NCBI GenBank assembly: GCA_963734595.1
Contig: CAVTHV010000014.1
Location: forward strand, 1-64,000
Direction: 5' to 3'
Origin: CAKKQX01 sp963734595
GTDB lineage: Bacteria; Pseudomonadota; Gammaproteobacteria; Burkholderiales; SG8-41
Length of the DNA stretch: 64,000 nucleotides
Of this stretch, positions 20,487 to 29,966 are shown piece after piece. The first letter of the stretch is position 1, and every line of letters begins with the position of its first letter. The translations under genes and the position numbers were made by a program. The notes below the pieces were generated by a model. The model saw only the letters and a program-made list of their open reading frames with translations, was not told the origin of the DNA and did not search any database.

Positions 20487-20519
20487 TAGGGATCGGGATT
20501 CAGGGACTCGGGATTCAGT
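20487..20519. repeat. Single-arm tandem-unit repeat (site H8)
   Basis: Units of GGGATTC and GGGACTC type (minus strand TGAATCCC) are repeated about four times just upstream of prlC. No complementary arm is found nearby, so this looks like half of a hairpin element. The 9-bp perfect stem at 20561-20583 (CGAAATAGC / GCTATTTCG) belongs to the end of the dihydroorotase-like gene. Confidence 0.55.
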
Positions 20520-20575
20520 AGGATACTGGAACTGCGGCGGAGTTCCAGCTACGGATTAAGCGAAATAGCTGCCGG

Positions 20576-21860
20576 CTATTTCGCTTCGTAGACGATCTGG
20601 CCTTCGACCAGCGTGCTGGCGCACCCGGCCTTTGAGTTCGAGGCCGAGGAACGGCGTGTTCTTGCCCTGGCTTTTCAAGCGCGGCGGGCGTCGACTTTCC
20701 AGTAGCGCTCGGGATCGAAGACGCAGATATCGGCGGCGCTCCCGGTGGACAGGTGGCCGGCGTCGATGCGCGAGAATGCGCGCGGCGTCGCGACGTGATG
20801 CTTGGCCAGCGCTGCGGATAGCGGCGACGCCGCTTTCCTCCGCCCATTTCAGGGTCAGCGGCAGCAGCAGCTCGAGCCCGGTGGCGCCGGTTTCGGCTTC
20901 GGCGAACGGCAGCTGCTTGACGTCGTCGTCGACCGGCGCATGATCGGAGCAGATCGCGTCGACCGTGCCGTCGGCGAGCGCCTGACGCAGCGCGTCGCGG
21001 TCGCGCTCGCTCCTCAGCGGCGGCGTCAGGTGGCAATTGGGATCGAAATAGCCGATGTCCATTTCCGAGAGGTGCACATGATGGACGGCGACGTCGCAGG
21101 TGACGGGAATGCCCAGGCGCTTGGCCTGGCGCACCATGTCGACGCCCTCGGCGCTGGAGAGCCGGCACAGATGGACGCGTGGCTCCGGTCTCGCGCGCGA
21201 GCAGCAGGATGGTCGACAGCGCGACGGTTTCGGCGCACACCGGGATCGCCGCCAGCCCGAGCCGGGTGGCGACCTGGCCGTCGTGCGCCACACCGTTTCG
21301 CGCCAGCGTCGCATCCTGCGGGCGCAGCCACACGCTGAAGCCGAACGTCGCGGCGTACTGCAGCCCGCACAGCAGCACGTGATTGTCGCTGATGACGGCA
21401 TCGGCCTGCGAGAACGCCACGCAGCCGGCGTCGACGAGCTCGGCCATCTCGGTGAGCTGCATGCCCTTGAGCGCCTGCGTCAGCGCGCCGATCGGGTAAA
21501 CGTGCGCCTGGTTGAGATTCTTGGCGCGGAACTTGAGCATTTCGACCAGCCCCGGTTCGTCCAGCGGCGGATCGGTGTCCGGCGGGCAGGCGAGGCTGGT
21601 GACGCCGCCGGCGATGGCCGCTTCCATTTCCGATTCGAGCGTCGCCATGTACTCGAAGCCGGGCTCGCGCAGCCGCGCGGCGAGATCGACCAGTCCCGGG
21701 CACACGATCAGCCCGGTGGCATCGATGGTGCGGTTGGCGGTGAAGCCCTTGGGGGCGTCGCCGATGGCCACGATCTTGCCGGCGGCAACGTACACATCCT
21801 TGTGGGCGTCGATGCCGTTGCGGGGTCGATCAGCCGGCCGTTTTTGATATGTATTTTCAT
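20576..21860 (-). CDS. Dihydroorotase-like protein lacking metal ligands (PyrC' / PyrX type), frame breaks
   Basis: The protein has the amidohydrolase fold of class I dihydroorotase, about 425 residues, starting MKIHIKNGRLID at 21860. The metal-binding HxH of the active enzyme is replaced: CPGLVDLAARLREPG where active forms have an HVHLREPG core. The carboxylated lysine is also missing (CVAFSQADAV), and the usual HICHVS motif reads HLCRLSS. DHAP near the C-terminus is kept. Such proteins in Pseudomonas and relatives are non-catalytic partners needed to assemble aspartate transcarbamoylase. The pyrB gene is directly upstream. At least four indels break the frame (near 21826, 21190, 20790, 20680); the restored end is LVEGQIVYEAK. 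A separate active dihydroorotase should exist elsewhere. Confidence 0.85.
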
Positions 21861-21865
21861 ATTTT

Positions 21866-21953
21866 CGGTAATGAGTCATGAGTGATGGGTGATGGGAGGA
21901 AACCTCATGCTTTGGCTCGTTACTCATTACTCATCACCCATTACGCATTACCT
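21866..21953. repeat. Hairpin with 7-nt tandem-unit arms (site H9)
   Basis: The left arm (21866-21896) is made of GTCATGA, GTGATGG and related units. The right arm (21917-21953) is made of ATTACTC, ATCACCC and ATTACGC units. It lies between pyrB and the dihydroorotase-like gene inside what should be one operon. Units resemble those of H2. Confidence 0.85.
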
Positions 21954-21954
21954 G

Positions 21955-22914
21955 TCAGTTCCCCGCCAGGATGCTCATCACCGCCATGCGGATCGCGATG
22001 CCGAACGTGACCTGCGGCAGGATCACCGACTGCCTGCCGTCGGCCACGCTGGAGTCGATTTCGACGCCGCGGTTCATCGGCCCCGGATGCAGCACGATCG
22101 CATCGGGCTTGGCCAGCGCCAGCTTGTCGTCGGTGAGCCCGTAGTACTTGTAGAACTCCTGCGCCGAGGGCAGCAGCGCGCCCTCCATGCGCTCGTTCTG
22201 CAGCCTGAGCATCATCACCACGTCGACATCCTTCAGGCCGCTGCGCATGTCGTGATAGACGTGCACGCCGAGATTCTCGACGTAGTTCGGCAGCAGGGTC
22301 TTGGGGCCGATGACGCGGATTTCCGGGCAGCCGAGGGTCGTCAGTGCGTTGATCTGCGAGCGCGCGACGCGCGAATGCAGGATATCGCCGACGATCGCCA
22401 CCCGCAGGCCGGAGAAATCCTTCTTGTAGTGGCGGATGGTGAACATGTCGAGCAGGCCCTGCGTCGGGTGCGCATGACGCCCGTCGCCGGCGTTGATGAC
22501 GTGGATTTCGGGGGCGACGTGGCGCGCGATCAGGTACGGCGCGCCGCTCGCGGCGTGGCGCACGATGAACATGTCGGCCTGCATTGCCGAAAGGTTCGCC
22601 ACCGTGTCGAGCACGCTTTCGCCCTTGGACTGCGACGACACGTTGATGGCGAGGTTGATGACGTCGGCGGACAGGCGCTTGGCGGCGATCTCGAACGTGG
22701 TGCGCGTGCGGGTGCTGGGCTCGAAAAACAGGTTGAACATCGCCTTGCCGCGCAGCAACGGCACCTTCTTGACTTCGCGCTGGGTGACGCCGACGAATGA
22801 TTTGGCGGTATCCAGAATCTGCCACAGGATTCCCGCCGGCAGTCCTTCGAGCGAAAGCAGGTGATGCAGTTCGCCGTTCTTGTTGAGTTGCGGGTTGGCG
22901 GGGTTGAGCCACAT
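21955..22914 (-). CDS. pyrB: Aspartate carbamoyltransferase catalytic subunit
   Basis: This enzyme makes carbamoyl aspartate in pyrimidine synthesis. The carbamoyl-phosphate site FEPSTRTRTTFE, the aspartate-site HPTQGLLDMF, and HPGPMNRGVEID are intact. The frame is clean at 319 residues. It lies 6 bases after pyrR and upstream of the dihydroorotase-like gene, the arrangement in which ATCase forms a complex with inactive DHOase subunits. No regulatory pyrI gene is seen. Confidence 0.96.
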   Translation of the reverse strand: MWLNPANPQLNKNGELHHLLSLEGLPAGILWQILDTAKSFVGVTQREVKKVPLLRGKAMFNLFFEPSTRTRTTFEIAAKRLSADVINLAINVSSQSKGESVLDTVANLSAMQADMFIVRHAASGAPYLIARHVAPEIHVINAGDGRHAHPTQGLLDMFTIRHYKKDFSGLRVAIVGDILHSRVARSQINALTTLGCPEIRVIGPKTLLPNYVENLGVHVYHDMRSGLKDVDVVMMLRLQNERMEGALLPSAQEFYKYYGLTDDKLALAKPDAIVLHPGPMNRGVEIDSSVADGRQSVILPQVTFGIAIRMAVMSILAGN

Positions 22915-22920
22915 GGCCGT

Positions 22921-23425
22921 TCAGTCCTTGCCCGCCACGAGTTCGCAGGCGGCCGTTGCTGTCGCGCGTGAGCTCGATGCTCTGGCTTGCGGCGAGCGTG
23001 ATGGTCGCGCCCACGAACCGGGCCGCGATCGGCAGCTCGCGCCCGCCGCGGTCGACCAGCGCCGCCAGCCTGATGCTGGCGGGACGGCCGTAGTCGAACA
23101 GCTCGTTCATCGCGGCGCGTATCGTGCGCCCGGTGTAGAGCACGTCGTCGACCAGGACCAGGTGCCGGCCCTCGATTTCGAACGGAATGCTGGAGGCCTT
23201 GACGTTGCGATGCAGCCCTATCTTTTCGTAGTCATCGCGGTAGAACGACACGTCGAGCGTGCCGAGCGGGACTTTGAGCTTGAGATCGCGGTGCAGGCGT
23301 TCGGCAATCCAGACGCCGCCGGTGTGGATGCCAATTAAGCCGGTCTCGGGCCCGACTTCGGGCCGCATCTGGTCGGTCAGCGCCTTGAGCAGTTGCTCGG
23401 CGTCGGGTAGCGGGTTGCCCGGCAT
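22921..23425 (-). CDS. pyrR: PyrR bifunctional regulator / uracil phosphoribosyltransferase, one frame break
   Basis: PyrR belongs to the PRTase family, with PRPP motif LVLVDDVLYTGRTIRAA. IGIHTGGVWIAERLHRDL at the N-terminus is also typical. In Gram-positive bacteria it binds RNA to attenuate pyr operons; in proteobacteria its regulatory role is less clear. One extra C near 22950 breaks the C-terminus; restored it reads SNGRLELVAGKD with the stop at 22921. Length is about 167 residues. It is first in the pyrR-pyrB operon. Confidence 0.93.
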
Positions 23426-23475
23426 GGTTTTATGTTTTTGGCTGGTGCGTACAGTACCACATCTGACGCTCCAGC

Positions 23476-23988
23476 TTAAGTGGTTTTAGCGGTTTTATTT
23501 CGTTCCGCCTCGAGATACGCCGCCAGGATTTCCCGCGCCGCGCCCTGGTCGAGCGCCGCCTCGAGCCTGGCGCCGCGTGCGCCGGCGGCACGCAGCGCGC
23601 TCTCCGCCGCCCGCGAGGTCAGCCGCTCGTCCATCAGGCGGGTCGGGATGCCGAAGCGCCCCTCCAGGCGCTGGGCGAAGCGGCGGCACAGCCGGCTGAT
23701 CTCGTGCTCGGTGCCGTCGGCATGGGCGGGCAATCCGACCACCAGGCAGGCCGGCCGCCATTCGTCGATCAGGGCGCCGATGGCGGCAAAGCGCAAGCGG
23801 TTGCTTTCGGCGCGGATGGTGGTGAGCGGGTGGGCGAGACAGGTTTCGGTATCGCCGACGGCGACGCCGATGCGTTTTTCGCCGAAGTCGAACGCCAGAA
23901 CCGTGCCGGCACTCGCGGAGCGCTGAGTTTTGAGTGTTGAGTGTTGAGTGGTTTTCGGGCCCGGCGGGGTTAACTCATCACTCATCAC
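23476..23988 (-). CDS. ruvX: Holliday junction resolvase-like protein RuvX (YqgF)
   Basis: This RNase H-fold nuclease family acts in 16S rRNA 5' end maturation and possibly recombination. Motifs are LAFDFGEKRIGVAVGD, VVGLPAHADGTEHE and MDERLTSRAAE. The frame from 23988 begins with about 28 residues (MMSDELTPPGPKTTQHSTLK and on) that are encoded by hairpin H10 and not found in the family. The family part begins at about GTVLAFDFG, and no standard start codon is available there in frame. Either the repeat supplies the start codon or the true start has been lost. The pair algH-ruvX upstream of pyrR is typical for beta- and gammaproteobacteria. Confidence 0.92.
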   Translation of the reverse strand: MMSDELTPPGPKTTQHSTLKTQRSASAGTVLAFDFGEKRIGVAVGDTETCLAHPLTTIRAESNRLRFAAIGALIDEWRPACLVVGLPAHADGTEHEISRLCRRFAQRLEGRFGIPTRLMDERLTSRAAESALRAAGARGARLEAALDQGAAREILAAYLEAERNKTAKTT

Positions 23989-24005
23989 TCATCACTCGTC
24001 ACTGG
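23923..24005. repeat. Hairpin with 7-nt tandem-unit arms (site H10)
   Basis: The left arm (23923-23950) is made of TGAGTGT-type units. The right arm (23971-24005) is a very regular run of ACTCATC heptamers. The loop contains CGGGCCCG. The element lies between algH and ruvX and supplies the only usable ATG for ruvX. One mismatch per heptad remains when the arms are paired. Confidence 0.8.
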
Positions 24006-24007
24006 TG

Positions 24008-24568
24008 TCAGGCATGCCCCACCTGTTCGGACAGGTTGGCAAAGTCGACGCCAAGCAGATTCATCGCAGCCGGCAATCTGGCTTCAGCCGGCAGGTTGAA
24101 AATCACTTCCGGGCTGGCCGGCACCGTGAGCCAGGCATTTTGCGCGAGCTCGTACTCGAGCTGACCCGGCGCCCACCCCGCGTAGCCCAGCGTTACCAGC
24201 ATGTGCCGCGGGCCTTCGCCGCGGGCCACCGCTTCCAGGATGTCCTTGGAAGTGGTCAATCCGATATCCGGATTGATGGCAAGCGTCGACTGCCAGCCGC
24301 CGGGCGGCATGTGCAGCACGAAACCGCGGTCGGTCTGCACCGGCCCGCCGTAATGCACCGCGGCCGGCTCGAGGATGCTGGCGTCGAAGGAGATGCCGAT
24401 CTGCTCGAGCAGGCCGTGCAGATTCATTTCGATCGGCCGGTTCACGACCACGCCCAGCGCGCCCTGGTCGGTGTGCTCGCAAACGAACGTCAGGGTTTTG
24501 GAAAAATGCGGATCGACCATGTTGGGCATGGCGATCAGGAAGTGCCGGGTGAGGTCGACTTTTTGCAT
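24008..24568 (-). CDS. algH: YqgE/AlgH family protein (DUF179)
   Basis: The 186-residue protein matches the family over its whole length: LTRHFLIAMPNMVDPHFSKT, GALGVVVNRPIEMNLHGLLE, VHYGGPVQTDRGFVLH and LGYAGWAPGQLEYEL. Its biochemical role is not established; it is almost always encoded beside ruvX. Start ATG 24568 gives the usual QKVDLTRHFLIAMP beginning; an in-frame upstream ATG would add 37 residues not seen in the family. The frame is clean. Confidence 0.94.
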   Translation of the reverse strand: MQKVDLTRHFLIAMPNMVDPHFSKTLTFVCEHTDQGALGVVVNRPIEMNLHGLLEQIGISFDASILEPAAVHYGGPVQTDRGFVLHMPPGGWQSTLAINPDIGLTTSKDILEAVARGEGPRHMLVTLGYAGWAPGQLEYELAQNAWLTVPASPEVIFNLPAEARLPAAMNLLGVDFANLSEQVGHA

Positions 24569-24629
24569 GGGAATGTTATTGTAAAGCCGGGATACCCCCT
24601 CCACAATTGAAATAAATTCCCCGAAGGTT

Positions 24630-26057
24630 ATGCTGCAATTCGATTCCGCGCTCGTCTGGTTTCGCCGCGATTTGCGCAACTATGACCATGCCGCGCTGTA
24701 CGCGGCGCTCAAGGCAAGCCGGAGGGTATTCTGCGCGTTCGTATTCGACACCGAAATTCTCGATAAGCTCCCGGCCGCAAACGACCGGCGCGTCGAATTC
24801 ATCTGGCACAGCATTGCCGAGCTCAAGCAGGCGCTGGAAGCCACGGGCGGCGGGCTGGTCGTGCGGCATGGGCGCGCGCGCGACGAGATCCCGCGGCTGG
24901 CGGTGCAACTCAAGGTCGATGCAGTCTATGCCAACCACGATTACGAGCCGGCGGCGATGGCGCGCGACCGTGCCGTCGAGCGGGCGCTCGAGGCGCAGAA
25001 CATGGCATTCCTGACCTGCAAGGATCAGGTCATTTTCGAAAAAGACGAAGTCCTGACCCAGGGCGGCAGGCCGTATACGGTATTCACACCGTATCGGAAC
25101 GCGTGGCTGAAAAAGCTCGAACCGTTTTTCCTCAAACCCTATCCGGTGGACAAATATCGGGAACGCCTCGCCAGACCACCGGCCGCTGAAATGCCGGCGC
25201 TGGCCGACCTCGGTTTTCAGAATGCCAATCTGCCCGAGCCAGGCTTGCCTCCGGGCATGTCGGGCGCGCGCACGCTGCTGAAGGCGTTCAAAGCGCGCAT
25301 GACGCAGTACCACGAGCAGCGCGACTATCCTGCGCTGGAGGGAACATCCCGCCTGTCGGTCCACCTGCGTTTCGGCACGGTTTCGGTGAGGGAGCTTGCG
25401 CGCGCGGCCTATCTCGAAGCAAGCCGCGGCGCCCAGGCCTGGCTCAACGAACTGGTGTGGCGCGATTTCTATTTCATGATTCTTCATCACTATCCCCACG
25501 TGGTCGGGCATGCGTTCCGCCGCGAGTACGACGCGCTGGAGTTTCCCAACGATAAAAAATTGTTCGCGGCGTGGTGCGGCGCGCGCACCGGCTACCCGCT
25601 GGTCGACGCGGCGATGCGCCAGATCAACCAGACCGGTTACATGCACAACCGCCTGCGCATGGTGGCCGCTTCATTTCTGGTCAAGGACCTGCACGTCGAC
25701 TGGCGCTGGGGCGAGCGTTATTTCGCCGGCCATCTCAACGATTTCGACCTCGCCGCCAACAACGGCGGCTGGCAGTGGGCGGCCTCCACCGGTTGCGATG
25801 CGCAACCCTATTTCCGCATTTTCAATCCGGTCACCCAGTCGCAGAAGTTCGATCCGCAGGGCGGATTCATCCGCAAATACGTGCCCGAGCTGGCGGGTTG
25901 CGACGACAAATTCATCCACGCGCCCTGGCTGATGACACCGGAGCAGCAGAAAAAGGCGGGCGTGATCATCGGCAGGGATTATCCCGCGCCGGTGGTCGAT
26001 CACGCCGCGGCGCGCCTGCGTACTCTTGAAATCTACAGGGAGGCGAGAAAAGGCTGA
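24630..26057 (+). CDS. phrB: Deoxyribodipyrimidine photolyase (class I CPD)
   Basis: This light-dependent DNA repair flavoenzyme splits cyclobutane pyrimidine dimers. The N-terminal antenna domain begins ALVWFRRDLRNYDHAALY. The FAD-binding catalytic domain has LNELVWRDFYFMILHHYP, YMHNRLRMVAASFLVKDL and NGGWQWAASTGCDAQPYFR, with the tryptophans of the electron transfer chain. The 475-residue frame is clean. It is divergent from algH, with 61 bases between starts. Confidence 0.95.
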   Translation: MLQFDSALVWFRRDLRNYDHAALYAALKASRRVFCAFVFDTEILDKLPAANDRRVEFIWHSIAELKQALEATGGGLVVRHGRARDEIPRLAVQLKVDAVYANHDYEPAAMARDRAVERALEAQNMAFLTCKDQVIFEKDEVLTQGGRPYTVFTPYRNAWLKKLEPFFLKPYPVDKYRERLARPPAAEMPALADLGFQNANLPEPGLPPGMSGARTLLKAFKARMTQYHEQRDYPALEGTSRLSVHLRFGTVSVRELARAAYLEASRGAQAWLNELVWRDFYFMILHHYPHVVGHAFRREYDALEFPNDKKLFAAWCGARTGYPLVDAAMRQINQTGYMHNRLRMVAASFLVKDLHVDWRWGERYFAGHLNDFDLAANNGGWQWAASTGCDAQPYFRIFNPVTQSQKFDPQGGFIRKYVPELAGCDDKFIHAPWLMTPEQQKKAGVIIGRDYPAPVVDHAAARLRTLEIYREARKG

Positions 26058-26066
26058 ACGCAGGCG

Positions 26067-27524
26067 CTATTTGCGCCAGAAGGCGGGGGTGAAGAGGATG
26101 AGCAGGCTGAAGACCTCGATCCGTCCCAGAAACATCGCCAGCGAGCAGACCCAGGTCTGGAAATCGGACAAAGAGGCGTAATTTGTCGCGGGCCCGACCT
26201 TGTTGAGCCCCGGCCCCGCGTTGTTGATGCAGGCGATGATGCCGCTGAGCGCCGAAATGAAATCGAGCCCGCTGGCCATCAACAGGAAGGTCGTCGTAAC
26301 GATGGTCATGAAATACACGAAGATGAATCCCAGTACCGCGAGCACGACCTTGTTGGGAATCACCGCGCCGCCGATTTTCATCGGATTGACGACATTGGGG
26401 TGGATCAGGAACAGCATTTCCCGCATCGCCTGCCGGGAGATGATCAATGTGCGGATCATCTTGATCCCGCCGCCGGTGGAGCCGGAGCTCACTGCGATGC
26501 AACTCAGGAAAAGCATCCACATCGGCACGAATATCGGCCACTTGTCGTAGTCGACGCTCACGAACCCGCAGTCGGTCGCGATCGACACCAGGTTGAAGCT
26601 TGCGTGGCGCAATGCCGTCCAGAAACTGTCGTAAGTGCCCGCCTGCCAGAGGTAATAGCCTGTGCCGACACAACTGCCGAGCACCAGCACCAGCATGCTT
26701 TTTGCCTCCGCATCGCGCCGGTAGGGGCTGAAACTGCGTTCGTGCCAGACGAGAAAGTGCGTGGCGAAATTCATCGCCGCGATCAGCATGAACACGATCA
26801 GCACCACCTCGATTGCCACGGAATCGAAATGTCCGATGCTTGCGTCGTAGGTGGAAAACCCGCCCAGCGCCATCGCGGCAAAAGAGTGGCAAATCGCATC
26901 GAACCAGTCCATGCCGGCGAGCTTGAGCGCAACGATGCATGCGACCGTGATGCCGAAGTAGACCAGCCACAGGCTTTTCGCCGTTTCCGTGATGCGCGGG
27001 GTCAGCTTGGCATCCTTGACGGGCCCGGGCGTTTCGGCCTTGTAGACCTGCATGCCGCCGACCCCGAGCATCGGCAGGATGGCGACGGCGAGAACGATGA
27101 TTCCCATGCCCCCCAGCCAATTCAGCAGGTGACGCCACATGTTGATCGCCTGCGGCATGAAATCGAGCCCGGTCAACACCGTTGCCCCGGTGGTGGTCAG
27201 CCCCGACATGGTTTCGAAGTAGGCGTCGGTGAATGAAAGGCCGGGCAGCGCCAGCAGCAGGGGGATCGTGGCAAACCCGGCGCCACCGGCCCAGGCGAGC
27301 GAAACCAGCAGAAAGCCGTCCCGTGGCCGCAGTTCGGCCTTGGCGCGGCGGGTGGCGAACCATATCAGATAGCCCAGCAGGAAATTCGCCGCCATCGAGA
27401 ACACAAATTCCGACGTTACGCCGTCGGCGAATATCAGCGACGTGGCGATGGGGATGACGTAGGTGACGCTCATCAGCATCGCCATCAGCCCGAGCACCCG
27501 GGCCACTGCCAGCATCTGGCCCAT
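26067..27524 (-). CDS. trkH: Trk potassium uptake membrane subunit TrkH
   Basis: This is the potassium-translocating membrane protein, about 485 residues, with four membrane-pore-membrane repeats. The first selectivity loop is MSGLTTTGATVL. Other pore parts are HSFAAMALGGFSTYD, ATDCGFVSV and CINNAGPGLNKVG. SSGSTGGGIKMIR is the typical GSTGGGIK loop. The frame is clean. The start codon follows the trkA stop directly (TAAATG, 27522-27527), so the pair is an operon. Confidence 0.95.
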   Translation of the reverse strand: MGQMLAVARVLGLMAMLMSVTYVIPIATSLIFADGVTSEFVFSMAANFLLGYLIWFATRRAKAELRPRDGFLLVSLAWAGGAGFATIPLLLALPGLSFTDAYFETMSGLTTTGATVLTGLDFMPQAINMWRHLLNWLGGMGIIVLAVAILPMLGVGGMQVYKAETPGPVKDAKLTPRITETAKSLWLVYFGITVACIVALKLAGMDWFDAICHSFAAMALGGFSTYDASIGHFDSVAIEVVLIVFMLIAAMNFATHFLVWHERSFSPYRRDAEAKSMLVLVLGSCVGTGYYLWQAGTYDSFWTALRHASFNLVSIATDCGFVSVDYDKWPIFVPMWMLFLSCIAVSSGSTGGGIKMIRTLIISRQAMREMLFLIHPNVVNPMKIGGAVIPNKVVLAVLGFIFVYFMTIVTTTFLLMASGLDFISALSGIIACINNAGPGLNKVGPATNYASLSDFQTWVCSLAMFLGRIEVFSLLILFTPAFWRK

Positions 27525-28948
27525 TTAGAAGAACCCGAGGTCGACTTGAAACAGCTTTTCGATTTTTGGCACCATGCGCTTGTTCACGACGAAAACGATG
27601 ACGTGGTCGTCCGGCTCGAATGACGGTGTCGTGGTGCGCAATGATTACCTGCATAATCATAGAGCGGCTTGCCATCGTCCTTCTTCGGCGCGGCGCGCTC
27701 GTGGCGGCGCACGATGGCGCCGATGGTCGTGCCTTTCGGCAGATCGATCTGCTCGACGCGCCGTCCGACCACTTTGGAGGATTTGGCGTCTCCGTGCGCG
27801 ATGAGTTCGAGGGATTCCGCCGCGCCGCGCCGCAGCGAGTGCACGGCGGCGCAGTCGCCGCGCCGCACATGCGCGAGCAGCGTGCCGATCGTCGCCTGCG
27901 CCGGCGAGATCGCGATATCGATCTCGCCGCTTTGCACGAGATTGACGTACGAGTTGCGGTTGATGAGCGCAATCGCCTTGCGCGCACCCATGCGTTTGGC
28001 CAGCAGCGAAGACATGATGTTGTTTTCGTCGTCGTTGGTCAGCGCGCAGTAGACGTCCATCTCGCCGATATTTTCGGTTTCCAGCAGTTCCTCGTCGGTG
28101 ACGTCGCCGGAGAGCACCAGGGTTTTGTCGAGTTCTGCCGCGAGACGCTCGGCGCCGGTCTTGCTGAACTCGATGATCTTGACCTCGTAGTCGTTCTCGA
28201 TGGCCTTGGCGAGGCGCCGGCCGATATTGCCGCCGCCGCCGATCATCACGCGCCTGACCGGCCTGTCCATGCGCCGCAATTCGCGCATCACGCCGCGGAT
28301 ATTTTCGGTCGCGGCGATGAAAAACACCTCGTCACCGGCATTGATCACCGTGTTGCCTTCGGGAATGATGGGGCTGTCCTGGCGGAAGATGGCGGCCACC
28401 CGCGTGTCGATCTGCGGCATGTGGGCGCGCAGATATTGCAGCTCCTTTCCGACCAGCGGGCCGCCATGAAATGCGCGTACCGCCACCAGGCTCACTTTGC
28501 CGTCGGCGAACTCCAGCACCTGCAGCGATTCCGGAAACTCGATCAGCTTGACGATGTAATCGGTCAGCACCTGTTCCGGGCAGATCGAGAAGTCGACCGC
28601 AAAGTTTTCGGGCGAAAAAATCTCCGGGTGCGACAGATAGTCGGCGGACCGGATGCGCGCGACTTTGGTCGGGATGTTGAACATGGTCGCCGCGAGCTTG
28701 CAGGCGACCATGTTGGTTTCGTCGCTCTGGGTCACCGCCAGGATCATGTCGGCGTCCCGCGCGCCGGCCTGTTCCAGGATCGCCGGGTGGGCGGCGTTGC
28801 CGGTCACGGTGCGCAGGTCGAGACGGTCCTGCAGTGTTTTGAGCCGCGCCGCGTCGGTGTCGACGACGGTGATGTCGTTGGCCTCGGATACCAGGCTTTC
28901 GGCCACCGAGGATCCGACCTGCCCTGCGCCCAGAATGACTATTTTCAA
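27525..28948 (-). CDS. trkA: Trk potassium uptake regulatory subunit TrkA, two frame breaks near the end
   Basis: This cytosolic NAD(H)-binding RCK ring subunit gates TrkH. Two RCK units are seen: the first with MKIVILGAGQVGSSVAESL, the second with RRVMIGGGGNIGRRLAKAI, each followed by a TrkA-C domain. Two extra bases near 27653 and 27631 hide the C-terminus; restored it reads QVIIAHHDTVIEPDDHVIV and ends DLGFF at 27525. Total is about 473 residues, close to the E. coli protein. Together with trkH it forms a complete uptake system. Confidence 0.95.
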
Positions 28949-29031
28949 ATCAGCATTTCCGCAAAAACCGCGATTCGTATTCCGCTCGGGCGTGGGCTCG
29001 CGGGCTCCGCCTGTGTCATAATTTTACCACG

Positions 29032-29785
29032 ATGACAAATGCCAAGTCGTTGACCCGCATATATTTTCCGGGGGAAATCCCCGCTCATGGCGAATGCGCG
29101 CTGGACTCCCGATCAGGCGCACCATGTGGCGCGCGTGTTGCGCCTCGAGACCGGCGCCGCGGTGATCGTGTTCGACGGTCGTGGCGTCGAGCGCGATGCG
29201 GTGATCGCGCGCGTCGCCAAGTCCGGCGTGGTGCTCAAGGTCGGCGCGCCGCGCGCGGTGGACCGCGAGTCGCCGCTCGCGGTCATGCTCGCGCAGGGGA
29301 TGTCGAGCGGCGAGCGCATGGACTATACGGTGCAGAAGGCGGTCGAGCTTGGCGCCGCAGGCATCCGGCCGCTGGCGACCAGCCGCAGCGTGGTGCGCCT
29401 CGATGCCGAGCGCGCGCAAAAGCGCGTCGCGCACTGGCAGGCGGTCGTGATCGCCGCGTGCGAGCAATCCGGGCGCAACAGCGTGCCGCAGGTGTTGCCG
29501 GTGATGAATTTTAACGATTGGCTGGCGCACGAGGCCGGGCAACAGGCAACAACGCTGCGCGTGCTGTTGTCGCCGTCCGCGCCGGCCACGCTGCGCGATT
29601 TGCCGCGGCCCGCCGGCGGGGTGACCCTGCTCGCCGGCCCTGAAGGGGGATTGTCGCCGCAGGAACAGCACGATGCACAGGCGTCGGGTTTCACGCCGGT
29701 CAGGCTCGGCCCGCGCGTGCTGCGCACCGAGACGGCGGCGCTTGCGGCGTTAAGCGCAATGCAGACGCTGTGGGGGGATTTCTAG
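29032..29785 (+). CDS. rsmE: 16S rRNA (uracil-1498-N3) methyltransferase RsmE, one frame break
   Basis: This SPOUT-family methyltransferase modifies U1498 of 16S rRNA. The start ATG at 29032 gives TRIYFPGEIP, the usual N-terminus. An extra base near 29082 moves to the frame MANARWTPDQAHHVARVLRL. The SAM-binding knot is LLAGPEGGLSPQE with LGPRVLRTETAA. Restored length is about 250 residues. It is divergent from trkA with 83 bases between starts. Confidence 0.93.
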
Positions 29786-29966
29786 CGTGCCTGACGCAGG
29801 TCGGCAGGCCGTCATCCTGGCACCCTGACGCCGTCATTTGCATCCAGCGTGCAGCCCGGAAAGGCCCGCCTGCACAGGTGGTTTGCCGCCGTGTTGCCGA
29901 CGCGCTTTCCCTCGAACGGTTTCTCGCATAATATGTGCTTGAAAAATAACCAATACTGAAGATTAA

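Noticed and set aside
25966..27987. A 673-codon minus-strand frame across trkH and trkA
   Set aside because: It lies in the wrong frame for both Trk proteins and is Arg/Ser-rich without domains.
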